From an uncultured Angelakisella sp. (GTDB taxonomy: Bacteria > Bacillota > Clostridia > Oscillospirales > Ruminococcaceae), in assembly GCA_910585535.1 (NCBI GenBank), contig CAJUFK010000028.1:1-30593 (forward strand): 30,593 nucleotides of DNA, written 5' to 3'. Both the position numbers and the translations under genes were made by a program. Under the pieces are notes generated by a model. The model ran no database searches. It worked only from the letters and a program-made list of their open reading frames with translations, and was not told the DNA's origin. Shown one piece after another: positions 23,150-30,398 of this stretch; within the stretch, counting starts at the first letter, position 1, and each line of letters begins with the position of its first letter.

Positions 23150-23218
23150 TATGGAAAGTTTGCTTTCCATACATAAGGATACACTATGGGACCAGAAATG
23201 TCAAGCGTACTTTCCATA
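23150..23218. promoter_or_regulatory. Palindromic operator for the XRE operon
   Basis: Perfect inverted repeat TATGGAAAG-TTTG-CTTTCCATA (23150-23171), placed between the -10 and the ribosome site. A third CTTTCCATA copy lies at 23210-23218, just upstream of the -35. The arrangement brackets the promoter and is best read as the operator of the XRE protein. Confidence 0.7.
23176..23204 (-). promoter_or_regulatory. Promoter of the XRE-membrane protein operon
   Basis: Minus strand: perfect -35 TTGACA (23199-23204), 17-base spacer, -10 TATCCT (23176-23181). Confidence 0.75.
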
Positions 23219-23254
23219 AATTTTCCGGTGGGGTGTTTTCTGTCTTTTTCCGCG

Positions 23255-23282
23255 TTGACATTGGCCCGAGAAGGCATATAAT
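23255..23282 (+). promoter_or_regulatory. Consensus promoter of the glutamine-amidotransferase-like gene
   Basis: Perfect -35 TTGACA (23255-23260), 16-base spacer, perfect -10 TATAAT (23277-23282). Implies strong sigma-A expression in vegetative cells. Confidence 0.9.
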
Positions 23283-23316
23283 GAAAAGGAAAACAAAAAC
23301 GAAATGAGGAAACGCT

Positions 23317-24018
23317 ATGAAGCCCATCATCGGAATGACCGCCTGCCGGGGGGAGGGTGCGGTCTACAAAACCAACGATACCTATGTAAAAGCCGTTATC
23401 CGGGCCGGGGGGGTCCCGGTGCTGCTCCCCATCGCCGACCTGCCGGAGGATTGCCCCCGTCTGGTGGAGACCTTTGACGCCCTGCTGGTCCCCGGCGGGG
23501 TGGACATTGCCCCCCAGTATTTTGGGGAGGAACCCAGAGATACTGTGACCTGTGTGGACCGGGAACTGGATGTCTTTGAGCTGGCCCTTATCCGGGAGAC
23601 CGCCAAGGCGGGAAAACCCATCTTTGCCATCTGCCGGGGACTCCAAGTGGTAAACGTCGCCTTTGGCGGCACCCTCTGGCAGGATATTCCCAGCCAGTGC
23701 CCCGAAGCCCAGGGCCATTACCAAAAAACCGACAGCCGCTCCGAGGAATACCATACGGTAAAGCTGCTCCCCGGGACCCGCCTCCGGGAGATCTTCGGGG
23801 AGGCGGAGATCCTTACCAACTCCTACCACCACCAGGCCATCCGGGATCTGGCCCCCGGCTTTGCCGTTTCTGCCCAGACGGCGGACGGCATCATCGAGGG
23901 CATCGAGAACAAGGAAGGCTCGATTCTGGCAGTCCAGTGGCACCCGGAGTGCATGGAGGAACGCCATCCGAAATTCCGCCGGTTCTTCACCGAACTCATC
24001 GCCAAAGCCTCAAAATAG
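23317..24018 (+). CDS. Class I glutamine-amidotransferase-like hydrolase (PuuD/peptidase C26 family)
   Basis: 233-residue protein of the gamma-glutamyl-GABA hydrolase (PuuD) family, which cleaves gamma-glutamyl amide bonds. The catalytic triad is visible as C106 in AICRGLQVVNV, H209 and E211 in VQWHPEC. LLVPGGVDIAPQYFGEEP (about 57-74) is the family's oxyanion block and YHHQAI (about 170-175) also fits. True substrate unknown; no other putrescine-pathway genes are nearby. It has a consensus promoter and its own terminator, so it is a single-gene unit lying between sigE and sigG. Confidence 0.9.
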   Translation: MKPIIGMTACRGEGAVYKTNDTYVKAVIRAGGVPVLLPIADLPEDCPRLVETFDALLVPGGVDIAPQYFGEEPRDTVTCVDRELDVFELALIRETAKAGKPIFAICRGLQVVNVAFGGTLWQDIPSQCPEAQGHYQKTDSRSEEYHTVKLLPGTRLREIFGEAEILTNSYHHQAIRDLAPGFAVSAQTADGIIEGIENKEGSILAVQWHPECMEERHPKFRRFFTELIAKASK

Positions 24019-24021
24019 ACA

Positions 24022-24075
24022 AAACCGCCGCCCGGCTTTTCCCGAACCCAGGGGAAAGAGGGCGGTTTCTTTTTG
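24022..24075 (+). terminator. Terminator of the amidotransferase-like gene
   Basis: Stem AAACCGCC/GGCGGTTT (24022-24029, 24061-24068) with an inner CTTTTCCC/GGGGAAAG stem, followed by CTTTTTG. Confidence 0.9.
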
Positions 24076-24159
24076 CCTGCCACTTTCTGGCGTCCGCTTA
24101 GGAGCTGCCGCCGCCGCCCATACTTCTCTTTGAAAAATCAAGGGGAAGGATGATGGCCG

Positions 24160-24930
24160 ATGTACCAAAACAGGGTGGAGATCTGCGGCGTCAACACAGC
24201 CAAGCTGCCGGTGCTGGGGGAGGAGGAGAAGATGGACCTCATCTATAAGGCCCAGGCCGGGGACAAAAGGGCCCGGGAAAAGCTCATCAACGGCAATCTC
24301 CGCCTGGTCCTCAGCGTCATCCAGCGGTTCACCGGCAGGGGGGAGAACATGGACGACCTGTTCCAGGTAGGGGTTATCGGTCTGATAAAATCCATTGATA
24401 ACTTCCGGCCCGAATACGGCCTGCGCCTGAGTACCTACAGCTGCCCCATGATTATCGGGGAGGTCCGGCGGTACCTGCGGGATCACGGTATGGTCCGGGT
24501 CTCTCGAAGCATCCGGGACACCGCCTACAAGGCCATGCAGGTCAAGGAGGAACTGACCAAGGAAAACCGGCGGGAGCCCACGGTAAAGGAGATTGCCAGT
24601 GCCATGGGCTGTCCCAAGGAGGATGTGGTTCTGGCCCTGGAGGCCATTGTGGAGCCCGCCTCCCTTCAAGAACCGGTCTATTCCGACGGCCGGGACACCA
24701 TTTATATTATGGACCAGGTAAAGGACAGCTGTACAGACAGCGACTGGCTGGGGGAAATCTCCTTTCGCCAGGCGGTGGAAAGCCTGGGGGAGCGGGAGAA
24801 GAAGATCCTCTCCCTTCGGTTTATGGCGGGCAAGACCCAAATCGAGGTAAGCCGGGAGGTGGGGATCAGCCAGGCCCAGGTCTCCCGCATCGAAAAAGGG
24901 GCCCTGGAGCGGATAAAAAAGCAGTTGTAA
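24160..24930 (+). CDS. sigG: RNA polymerase sporulation sigma factor SigG
   Basis: 256-residue late forespore sigma factor. The start region NRVEICGVNTAKLPVLGEEE is the sigma-G signature, close to that of B. subtilis. Region 2: GNLRLVLSVIQRF, DDLFQVGVIGLIKSIDNF, STYSCPMIIGEVRRYLRD. Region 3: VSRSIRDTAYKAMQVKE. Region 4: REKKILSLRFMAGKTQ and EVGISQAQVSRIEKGAL. ATG 24160 follows GGGGAAGGA at 9 bases; two earlier ATGs at 24150 and 24153 are out of frame. It is separated from sigE by a 1.7-kb insertion, unlike the usual contiguous order. Confidence 0.97.
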   Translation: MYQNRVEICGVNTAKLPVLGEEEKMDLIYKAQAGDKRAREKLINGNLRLVLSVIQRFTGRGENMDDLFQVGVIGLIKSIDNFRPEYGLRLSTYSCPMIIGEVRRYLRDHGMVRVSRSIRDTAYKAMQVKEELTKENRREPTVKEIASAMGCPKEDVVLALEAIVEPASLQEPVYSDGRDTIYIMDQVKDSCTDSDWLGEISFRQAVESLGEREKKILSLRFMAGKTQIEVSREVGISQAQVSRIEKGALERIKKQL

Positions 24931-24937
24931 AAAAACG

Positions 24938-24965
24938 CCGTCCGGGAGGATCTCCGGGCGGTTTT
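24938..24965 (+). terminator. sigG terminator
   Basis: 8-base stem with one G-T pair (24938-24945, 24954-24961), followed by TTTT. Confidence 0.75.
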
Positions 24966-25020
24966 CTGTCAAGAGGAAAAGCCCCCGGCGCATAGGATAG
25001 GACAGAGGAGGTGGGGCTTT

Positions 25021-25317
25021 ATGCTGTGCAGGCTCAGCGACCTGCGGGACAAAGAAGTGGTGAACATCAACAACGGCAGCTGTATGGGCTGCATTTCCGA
25101 CCTGGAGATCGATACCTGCTGCGCCAAGATCACCGCGATCATCATCTACGGGCGGAGCCGCCTGTTCGGTCTGCTGGGCCGGGAGGAGGATACCGTCATC
25201 TGCTGGGACGAGATCCAGTGTATCGGGGAGGATACCGTCCTGGTAAAATACTGCCCGCCCCCTGGGGCCGCCCCCAGCCGCCGGCGGGATTCTATCCTGG
25301 ACCGGCTGTTTGGATAA
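25021..25317 (+). CDS. YlmC/YmxH family sporulation protein (PRC-barrel)
   Basis: 98-residue PRC-barrel-type protein. LCRLSDLRDKEVVNINNG at the start and ISDLEIDTCCAKITAIII in the middle are typical of the YlmC/YmxH family of small sporulation-linked proteins, often found just after sigG in clostridia. The beta-strand-rich core ends at about residue 80; the tail is Pro/Arg-rich (PPPGAAPSRRRDS). Start ATG 25021 follows GAGGAGGTGGGG. Its exact role in sporulation is not known. Confidence 0.88.
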   Translation: MLCRLSDLRDKEVVNINNGSCMGCISDLEIDTCCAKITAIIIYGRSRLFGLLGREEDTVICWDEIQCIGEDTVLVKYCPPPGAAPSRRRDSILDRLFG

Positions 25318-25344
25318 AGAAGAGAAAAAACAGTAAAAAAGTGG

Positions 25345-25373
25345 TTGCATTTCGGGATTTGTTGTGGTATGAT
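25345..25373 (+). promoter_or_regulatory. Promoter of rpsB-tsf
   Basis: -35 TTGCAT (25345-25350), 17-base spacer, -10 TATGAT (25368-25373). Predicted start of transcription near 25380 gives a leader of about 110 bases. Confidence 0.8.
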
Positions 25374-25406
25374 GATACGGCACATCGAGAACACACGTGC
25401 CCTGAT

Positions 25407-25442
25407 CCGGCTGTGGTTGCCCTTTTTAGGGGTAACAGCCGG
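25407..25442 (+). promoter_or_regulatory. Structured 5' leader of rpsB
   Basis: Stem-loop in the rpsB leader: CCGGCT/AGCCGG (25407-25412, 25437-25442), a 3-base bulge GTG, then GTTGCCC/GGGTAAC (25416-25422, 25430-25436). Ribosomal protein S2 represses its own operon through a leader in E. coli; whether this hairpin has the same role here is inference. Confidence 0.5.
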
Positions 25443-25487
25443 AGGTGAGGGGCGCGGAGGCTCAAAAACGAAAGGAGAACAGAAAAC

Positions 25488-26222
25488 ATGGCAGTCGTAT
25501 CTATGAAGCAGCTTCTGGAGGCCGGCGTCCACTTCGGACACCAGACCAGAAGGTGGAACCCCAAAATGGCCCCCTACATCTTCACCGAGCGCAACGGTAT
25601 CTACATCATCGACCTGCAGAAGACCGTCCGCAAGCTGGAGGAGGCCTATATGTTTGTCCGCGACCTCTCCACCGAGGGAGGCGAGGTCCTCTTTGTCGGC
25701 ACCAAGAAGCAGGCCGCCGATTCCATCCGTGAGGAGGCCGAGCGGGCCGAAGCCCACTATGTCAACTCCCGCTGGCTGGGCGGTATGCTCACCAACTATA
25801 AGACCATCCGCAAGCGCATCGCCCGTCTGGAGCAGCTGCGGAAGATGGAGTCCGACGGCACCTTTGACCGTCTGCCCAAGAAGGAAGTCATCAAGCTGAA
25901 CCTGGAGATCGAGAAGCTGGAGAAGTTCATGGGCGGCATCAAGCACATGGATAAGCTTCCCGGGGCCCTGTTCATTGTGGATACCCGCAAAGAGAAGATC
26001 GCCGTGGCCGAGGCTCACAAGCTGGGTATCCCTGTTGTGGGCATTGTGGATACCAACTGCGATCCCGACGAAGTGGATTATGTCATTCCCGGCAACGACG
26101 ACGCCATCCGCGCCGTAAAGCTCATCGCCCAGACCATGGCCGACGCCATCATCGAGGGCCGCCAGGGAGCCCAGGGCGCTGCTGAAGCCGAGGCCGAGGC
26201 TGCCGAGGCGAAGGAAGCCTGA
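25488..26222 (+). CDS. rpsB: 30S ribosomal protein S2
   Basis: 244-residue small-subunit protein S2. MKQLLEAGVHFGHQTRRWNP at the start, the EVLFVGTKKQA and VNSRWLGGMLTNYKTI blocks and the GIVDTNCDPDEVDYVIPGND segment are hallmarks. The C-terminus is a typical Ala/Glu-rich tail. Start ATG 25488 follows AAAGGAG. It heads the rpsB-tsf unit, the usual pairing in bacteria. Confidence 0.98.
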   Translation: MAVVSMKQLLEAGVHFGHQTRRWNPKMAPYIFTERNGIYIIDLQKTVRKLEEAYMFVRDLSTEGGEVLFVGTKKQAADSIREEAERAEAHYVNSRWLGGMLTNYKTIRKRIARLEQLRKMESDGTFDRLPKKEVIKLNLEIEKLEKFMGGIKHMDKLPGALFIVDTRKEKIAVAEAHKLGIPVVGIVDTNCDPDEVDYVIPGNDDAIRAVKLIAQTMADAIIEGRQGAQGAAEAEAEAAEAKEA

Positions 26223-26237
26223 TTGTTCGGAACACCG

Positions 26238-26268
26238 GCGCCCGGGTCCCAGTGAGTCGGGCGCTTTT
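26238..26268 (+). terminator. Partial terminator between rpsB and tsf
   Basis: Stem GCGCCCG/CGGGCGC (26238-26244, 26258-26264) followed by TTTT. It may lower tsf output relative to rpsB, since a full stop here would cut off tsf, which shows no promoter of its own. Confidence 0.6.
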
Positions 26269-26301
26269 CAAAGAGGAATGAGTAGAAGGAGGAACCAAAG
26301 A

Positions 26302-27216
26302 ATGGCATTTACCACACAGGACGTTAAAAATCTCCGGGAGACCACCGGCTGCGGCATGATGGACTGCAAGAAGGCCCTTACCGAGACCAACGGCGATATG
26401 GAGAAGGCCGTTGAGCTGCTTCGGGAGAAGGGGCTTTCCAAGATCGCCAAGAAGGCCAGCCGCATCGCCGCCGAGGGCATTGTTGTCGCCGCTCAGGACA
26501 AGGAGAAGAAGGTGGGCGTAGTCATCGAGGTAAACTCTGAAACCGACTTTGTAGCCAAGAACGCCGTTTTCGTCCAGTTCGTCGAGGACTGCGCCAAGAC
26601 CGTCATCGCCGAAAACCCCGCCGACGTGGAGGCCCTGCTGGCCTGCAAGATCGCCGGAGGAAACGGCACCGTCCAGGAGGCCCTTCAGGAGAAGATCCTC
26701 ACCATTGGGGAGAACCTGAAGATCCGCCGCTTTGCCCGGTATGAGGGCGACCTGGAGACCTATATCCACGGCGGCGGCCGCATCGGCGTTATGGTCCGCT
26801 TCGCGGTGGAGGGCACCCCCGACGCTGCGGCTTTCCAGGCCTACGCCAAGGACATCGCCATGCAGGTGGCTGCCGCCACCCCCGCCTACCTGGACAAGGA
26901 TTCCGTTCCCGCCGAGACCATCGCCAAGGAGAAGGAGATCCTCACCGCCCAGGCCATCAACGAGGGCAAGCCTGCCAATATCGCAGAGAAGATGGTGATG
27001 GGCCGCATCAACAAGTATTACAAAGAGGTCTGCCTCCTGGAGCAGCCCTTCATCAAGGACGGCGATATTTCTGTCCAGAAATTCACCGAGACTACCGCCA
27101 AGGAGCTGGGCGTCAAGATCACCGTTCTGGAGTTTGTCCGCTTTGAGAAGGGCGAGGGCCTGGAGAAGCGTGAGGACAACTTCGCCGATGAAGTTGCCAG
27201 CATGGTAAAGGGCTAA
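26302..27216 (+). CDS. tsf: Translation elongation factor Ts
   Basis: 304-residue EF-Ts, which recharges EF-Tu with GTP. The N-terminal UBA-like domain shows LRETTGCGMMDCKKALTE, and the core has VEVNSETDFVAKN-type sequence (EVNSETDFVAKN, about 84-95), the EF-Tu contact. Start ATG 26302 follows AGAAGGAGG; an in-frame ATG at 26278 lacks a ribosome site. Length is normal for a Firmicutes EF-Ts of the longer, E. coli-like type. Confidence 0.97.
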   Translation: MAFTTQDVKNLRETTGCGMMDCKKALTETNGDMEKAVELLREKGLSKIAKKASRIAAEGIVVAAQDKEKKVGVVIEVNSETDFVAKNAVFVQFVEDCAKTVIAENPADVEALLACKIAGGNGTVQEALQEKILTIGENLKIRRFARYEGDLETYIHGGGRIGVMVRFAVEGTPDAAAFQAYAKDIAMQVAAATPAYLDKDSVPAETIAKEKEILTAQAINEGKPANIAEKMVMGRINKYYKEVCLLEQPFIKDGDISVQKFTETTAKELGVKITVLEFVRFEKGEGLEKREDNFADEVASMVKG

Positions 27217-27234
27217 CCGTCCAAAAATACAAAC

Positions 27235-27276
27235 GCGCCGGGAGACCTTCCCCAAAGGCTTCCCGGCGCTTTCTTC
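27235..27276 (+). terminator. rpsB-tsf terminator
   Basis: Perfect 9-base stem GCGCCGGGA/TCCCGGCGC (27235-27243, 27261-27269) followed by TTTCTTCT. Confidence 0.8.
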
Positions 27277-27307
27277 TGCCCTGGGAGATAAATTCCCTAA
27301 AATAGGC

Positions 27308-27336
27308 TTTACAGAACCCCGGGCTTATTGTAAAAT
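27308..27336 (+). promoter_or_regulatory. Promoter of pyrH-frr-uppS-cdsA
   Basis: -35 TTTACA (27308-27313), 17-base spacer, -10 TAAAAT (27331-27336), about 80 bases before pyrH. Confidence 0.75.
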
Positions 27337-27418
27337 AAGGATAAGTATTTTAACGGGGCAGGGGATGCTGTCATCTGCCGGCCCCGAAAGACCAAGAAAG
27401 AGTAGGACGGTTGAATTT

Positions 27419-28129
27419 ATGACGCCAAGTTATCGAAGGATCATTCTGAAACTCAGCGGGGAGGCCCTGGCGGGCAAAAACGGCTTCGGCATCGACTACG
27501 ATACGGTGGTTACCATCTGTAAGAGCATCCAGAAGTGCGTGGAGATGGGCACCCAGGTGGGCATTGTTGTAGGCGGCGGAAACTTCTGGCGGGGCCGCAC
27601 CAGCGGCAATATGGACCACACCCGGGCCGACCATATGGGAATGATGGCCACCGTCATCAACTCCCTGGCCCTGGCCGACGCCCTGGAGGGGCTGGGGGTG
27701 ACGGTGCGGGTCCAGACCGCCATCGCCATGCAGGCCATCGCCGAGCCCTACACCAGGGGCCGGGCGGTGCGCCATATGGAGAAGGGCCGGGTGGTCATCT
27801 TTGGCTGCGGCACCGGAAGCCCCTTCTTTTCCACCGACACCGCGGCGGCCCTTCGTGCGGCGGAAACCGACGCGGATATTATCCTCAAGGCCACCATGGT
27901 GGACGGGGTGTATGACAAAGACCCCCACAGGTTTTCCGACGCCAAGCGGTATGACGTGGTATCCTTCAGCGAGGTGCTGGGCCAGCAGCTTTCGGTAATG
28001 GATATGACCGCCGCCTCTATGTGCCGGGACAACAAGGTGCCCATTCTGGTGTTCGATCTCAGCGATCCGGAGAATATCTGCCGCGCGGTCTGCGGTGAAC
28101 ATATTGGAACCATCGTCAAGGAGGTTTAA
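27419..28129 (+). CDS. pyrH: UMP kinase
   Basis: 236-residue amino-acid-kinase-fold enzyme that phosphorylates UMP to UDP. RIILKLSGEALAG (about 6-18) is the phosphate-binding start, VVGGGNFWRGRTSG and DHMGMMATVINSLAL follow, and TGSPFFSTDTAAALRA is the characteristic UMP-kinase block. ATG 27419 was chosen because the sequence then matches the family's N-terminus; the frame opens earlier at 27365 without a family match. The ribosome site AGGACGG is modest. First gene of the pyrH-frr-uppS-cdsA operon; frr begins 3 bases after its stop. Confidence 0.96.
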   Translation: MTPSYRRIILKLSGEALAGKNGFGIDYDTVVTICKSIQKCVEMGTQVGIVVGGGNFWRGRTSGNMDHTRADHMGMMATVINSLALADALEGLGVTVRVQTAIAMQAIAEPYTRGRAVRHMEKGRVVIFGCGTGSPFFSTDTAAALRAAETDADIILKATMVDGVYDKDPHRFSDAKRYDVVSFSEVLGQQLSVMDMTAASMCRDNKVPILVFDLSDPENICRAVCGEHIGTIVKEV

Positions 28130-28132
28130 GCC

Positions 28133-28687
28133 ATGAGCCCTGAACTGAAGATCTACGAAGAGAAGATGAACAAGACCATCAGCGTTATGACCTCGGAGTT
28201 TGCCAGCATCCGGGCGGGGCGGGCCAATCCGGCTGTCCTGGATAAGGTTCTGGTAGACTACTACGGCACCCCCACCAAGGTCCGGGAAATGGCCTCCGTC
28301 TCGGTCTCCGAAGCCCGGGTACTGGTGATCCAGCCCTACGACAAGAGTTCTCTCAAGAACATCGAGCGGGCCATCCAGACCTCGGACATCGGCATCAACC
28401 CCTCCAACGACGGCACCGTCCTGCGCCTGACCTTCCCCCAGCTCACCGAGGAGCGCAGAAAGGAGATTGTCAAGCAGGTCTCCCGCCTGGCCGAGGATTC
28501 CAAGGTGGCCATCCGCGCCATCCGCCGGGATGCCAACGACCGCTTTAAGACCATGAAGAAGAACGGCGAAGCCACCGAGGACGACGTGAAGAACCTGGAG
28601 ACCCAGATCCAGAAGCTCACCGACAAATTTGTAGCCGAAATCGACAAGCTGGCCGAGGCCAAAGAGAAGGAGATCCTTTCTATCTGA
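28133..28687 (+). CDS. frr: Ribosome recycling factor
   Basis: 184-residue RRF, which with EF-G splits post-termination ribosomes. SEFASIRAGRANPAVLDKV (about 20-38) and VDYYGTPTKVREMASVSV are family signatures; LTEERRKEIVKQV and RAIRRDAND mark the hinge and second helical part. Normal length. Start ATG 28133 overlaps the AAGGAGG of the pyrH end, and its stop TGA shares one base with the next ATG. Confidence 0.98.
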   Translation: MSPELKIYEEKMNKTISVMTSEFASIRAGRANPAVLDKVLVDYYGTPTKVREMASVSVSEARVLVIQPYDKSSLKNIERAIQTSDIGINPSNDGTVLRLTFPQLTEERRKEIVKQVSRLAEDSKVAIRAIRRDANDRFKTMKKNGEATEDDVKNLETQIQKLTDKFVAEIDKLAEAKEKEILSI

Positions 28688-29415
28688 TGGGAGAAGCTAT
28701 GAAGGAAACGGAAAGCCGCCCGCCGGAGCGGGAACAGCTGCCCCGGCATATCGGCATCATCATGGATGGAAACGGCCGCTGGGCCAAGGCCCGGGGACTG
28801 CCCCGGGAGATGGGCCACAAGGCGGGCTCCAAGGTGGTGGGGGAGATCATCCGCCACTGTAAAAAGATTGGCATCTCCTATGTCACCATCTACGCCTTTT
28901 CCACCGAAAACTGGAAGCGCCCCCAAAAGGAGGTGGACGCCCTCCTGGACCTTCTGCGCCAGTACCTTTCCAACATGGAGGAGTACCAAAAGGAGAACGC
29001 CCGGCTCCGGGTTCTGGGAGAGGTGGACCCCCTTCCCGCCGACCTTCGGGAAAGCATCCGAAGGGCGGAGCGGGAAAGCGCCGGGAATACCGCCATTACC
29101 GTAAACATCGCCTTGAACTACGGGGGCAGGGGAGAGATCGTCCAGGGGGTGAAGCGCCTTCTGGCGGAGGGGATCCCCCCGGAGGAGATCACCGAGGAGA
29201 CTCTTTCCCAGCGCCTCTACACTGCCGGGATGCCGGATCCGGACCTTATCATCCGCCCCAGTGGGGAGTGCCGTCTTTCCAACTTCCTCCTGTGGCAGTC
29301 GGCGTATTCCGAACTGCTTTTTATGGATGTCCTTTGGCCGGATTTTACCCCGGAGCATCTAAACTATGCCCTGCACCAGTACGCTCGCCGTGACCGCCGT
29401 TTTGGCGGGGTTTAG
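28687..29415 (+). CDS. uppS: Undecaprenyl (isoprenyl) diphosphate synthase
   Basis: 242-residue cis-prenyltransferase that makes the C55 lipid carrier used in cell-wall synthesis. HIGIIMDGNGRWAKARGLP carries the catalytic D27, and FSTENWKRP and the C-terminal IIRPSGECRLSNFLLWQSAY are the other two signature blocks. The start may be ATG 28687, sharing a base with the frr stop, or ATG 28699, which has GGGAGA at a better distance; the product differs by four residues. The product feeds the lipid II cycle that MurJ completes. Confidence 0.95.
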   Translation: MGEAMKETESRPPEREQLPRHIGIIMDGNGRWAKARGLPREMGHKAGSKVVGEIIRHCKKIGISYVTIYAFSTENWKRPQKEVDALLDLLRQYLSNMEEYQKENARLRVLGEVDPLPADLRESIRRAERESAGNTAITVNIALNYGGRGEIVQGVKRLLAEGIPPEEITEETLSQRLYTAGMPDPDLIIRPSGECRLSNFLLWQSAYSELLFMDVLWPDFTPEHLNYALHQYARRDRRFGGV

Positions 29416-29420
29416 CCGCT

Positions 29421-29438
29421 GCGCCGTTTGTGCGGCGC
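29421..29438. other. Hairpin between uppS and cdsA
   Basis: Perfect GCGCCG/CGGCGC stem with a 6-base loop, without a T-run. Perhaps an mRNA-stability or processing hairpin. Confidence 0.35.
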
Positions 29439-29481
29439 CCCTGCAAGCCGGGCTAATAACATTGTTGGAAGGGGAAGAACG

Positions 29482-30339
29482 ATGAAAAAAAGAGTCCTCT
29501 CGGCGATTGCGGGTCTGATCCTGCTGGCAGTATTGTTGGCTTTTTTTGATACCATTCTGGTAAACGTCCTGGCCGCCTGGGTCTGCCTTTTGTCCCTATA
29601 CGAGATCTTTAAGGCGGCGGGGCTGCTTCGGTTCCGGACACTGGTGGCAGTGTGCGGGCTCTACTGTATCCTGATCCTGTTTTTGAACACCAGCGCCATT
29701 GCGGTTTCCTTTTCTTACCTCAGCTATCTGCTGGTGGTGCTGCTTTTCCTCATCCTTCTGCAGAGCCACAACGAACTCCGGGTGGAGCAGATGGCCTACA
29801 GCTTTCTGATCTCCATTCTGCTGGCGGTGTCCTTTTACTGCATCATCCTTCTTAAGGAGCAGACCGGCCCCCAGATGGGAGTTTTTTATCTGCTTCTCAT
29901 CTTCGGCAGCGCCTGGTGGTCGGACAGCGGGGCCTTCTTTGTGGGGACCTTTTTCGGCAAGCACAAACTCTGCCCACAGGTTAGCCCCAAGAAAACGGTA
30001 GAGGGCCTCATTGGCGGACTGGTCACCTCCACTGTCTGCAACGTTTTGGTAGCTCTGGCTTTCCAAGCTCTCTGCAACTGGGTAGTGCCCTGGGGATATA
30101 TCCGCAATGCCGTTACGGTGAACCTTCCGGCAGTGGCCCTGGTGACGCCGGTGGCCTCCCTCCTGGGGGTTCTGGGGGATCTTTCCGCCTCCATCATCAA
30201 ACGGCAGTGCAGCATCAAGGACTTTGGCAACCTTATGCCTGGTCACGGCGGCGCCATGGACCGGTTTGACAGCGTTTTGTTCATTGGTCCGCTTTTTTAT
30301 TTTATTTTTAACATTTGCCCCCTAATTTCCGCCATATAA
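29482..30339 (+). CDS. cdsA: Phosphatidate cytidylyltransferase
   Basis: 285-residue membrane enzyme that makes CDP-diacylglycerol from phosphatidate and CTP. It has about eight membrane helices. WWSDSGAFFVGTFFGKHKL, SPKKTVEGLIGG and the C-terminal signature LGDLSASIIKRQCSIKDFG with MPGHGGAMDRFDS are diagnostic. Start ATG 29482 follows GGAAGGGGAAG; an earlier in-frame start at 29428 adds a non-membrane stretch and is rejected. Operon partner of uppS. Confidence 0.96.
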   Translation: MKKRVLSAIAGLILLAVLLAFFDTILVNVLAAWVCLLSLYEIFKAAGLLRFRTLVAVCGLYCILILFLNTSAIAVSFSYLSYLLVVLLFLILLQSHNELRVEQMAYSFLISILLAVSFYCIILLKEQTGPQMGVFYLLLIFGSAWWSDSGAFFVGTFFGKHKLCPQVSPKKTVEGLIGGLVTSTVCNVLVALAFQALCNWVVPWGYIRNAVTVNLPAVALVTPVASLLGVLGDLSASIIKRQCSIKDFGNLMPGHGGAMDRFDSVLFIGPLFYFIFNICPLISAI

Positions 30340-30398
30340 TTTGTATATGATAGAAGGGACAGCCAGGACCTGATTTGCGGAAAAAGGAGTTTGATACC

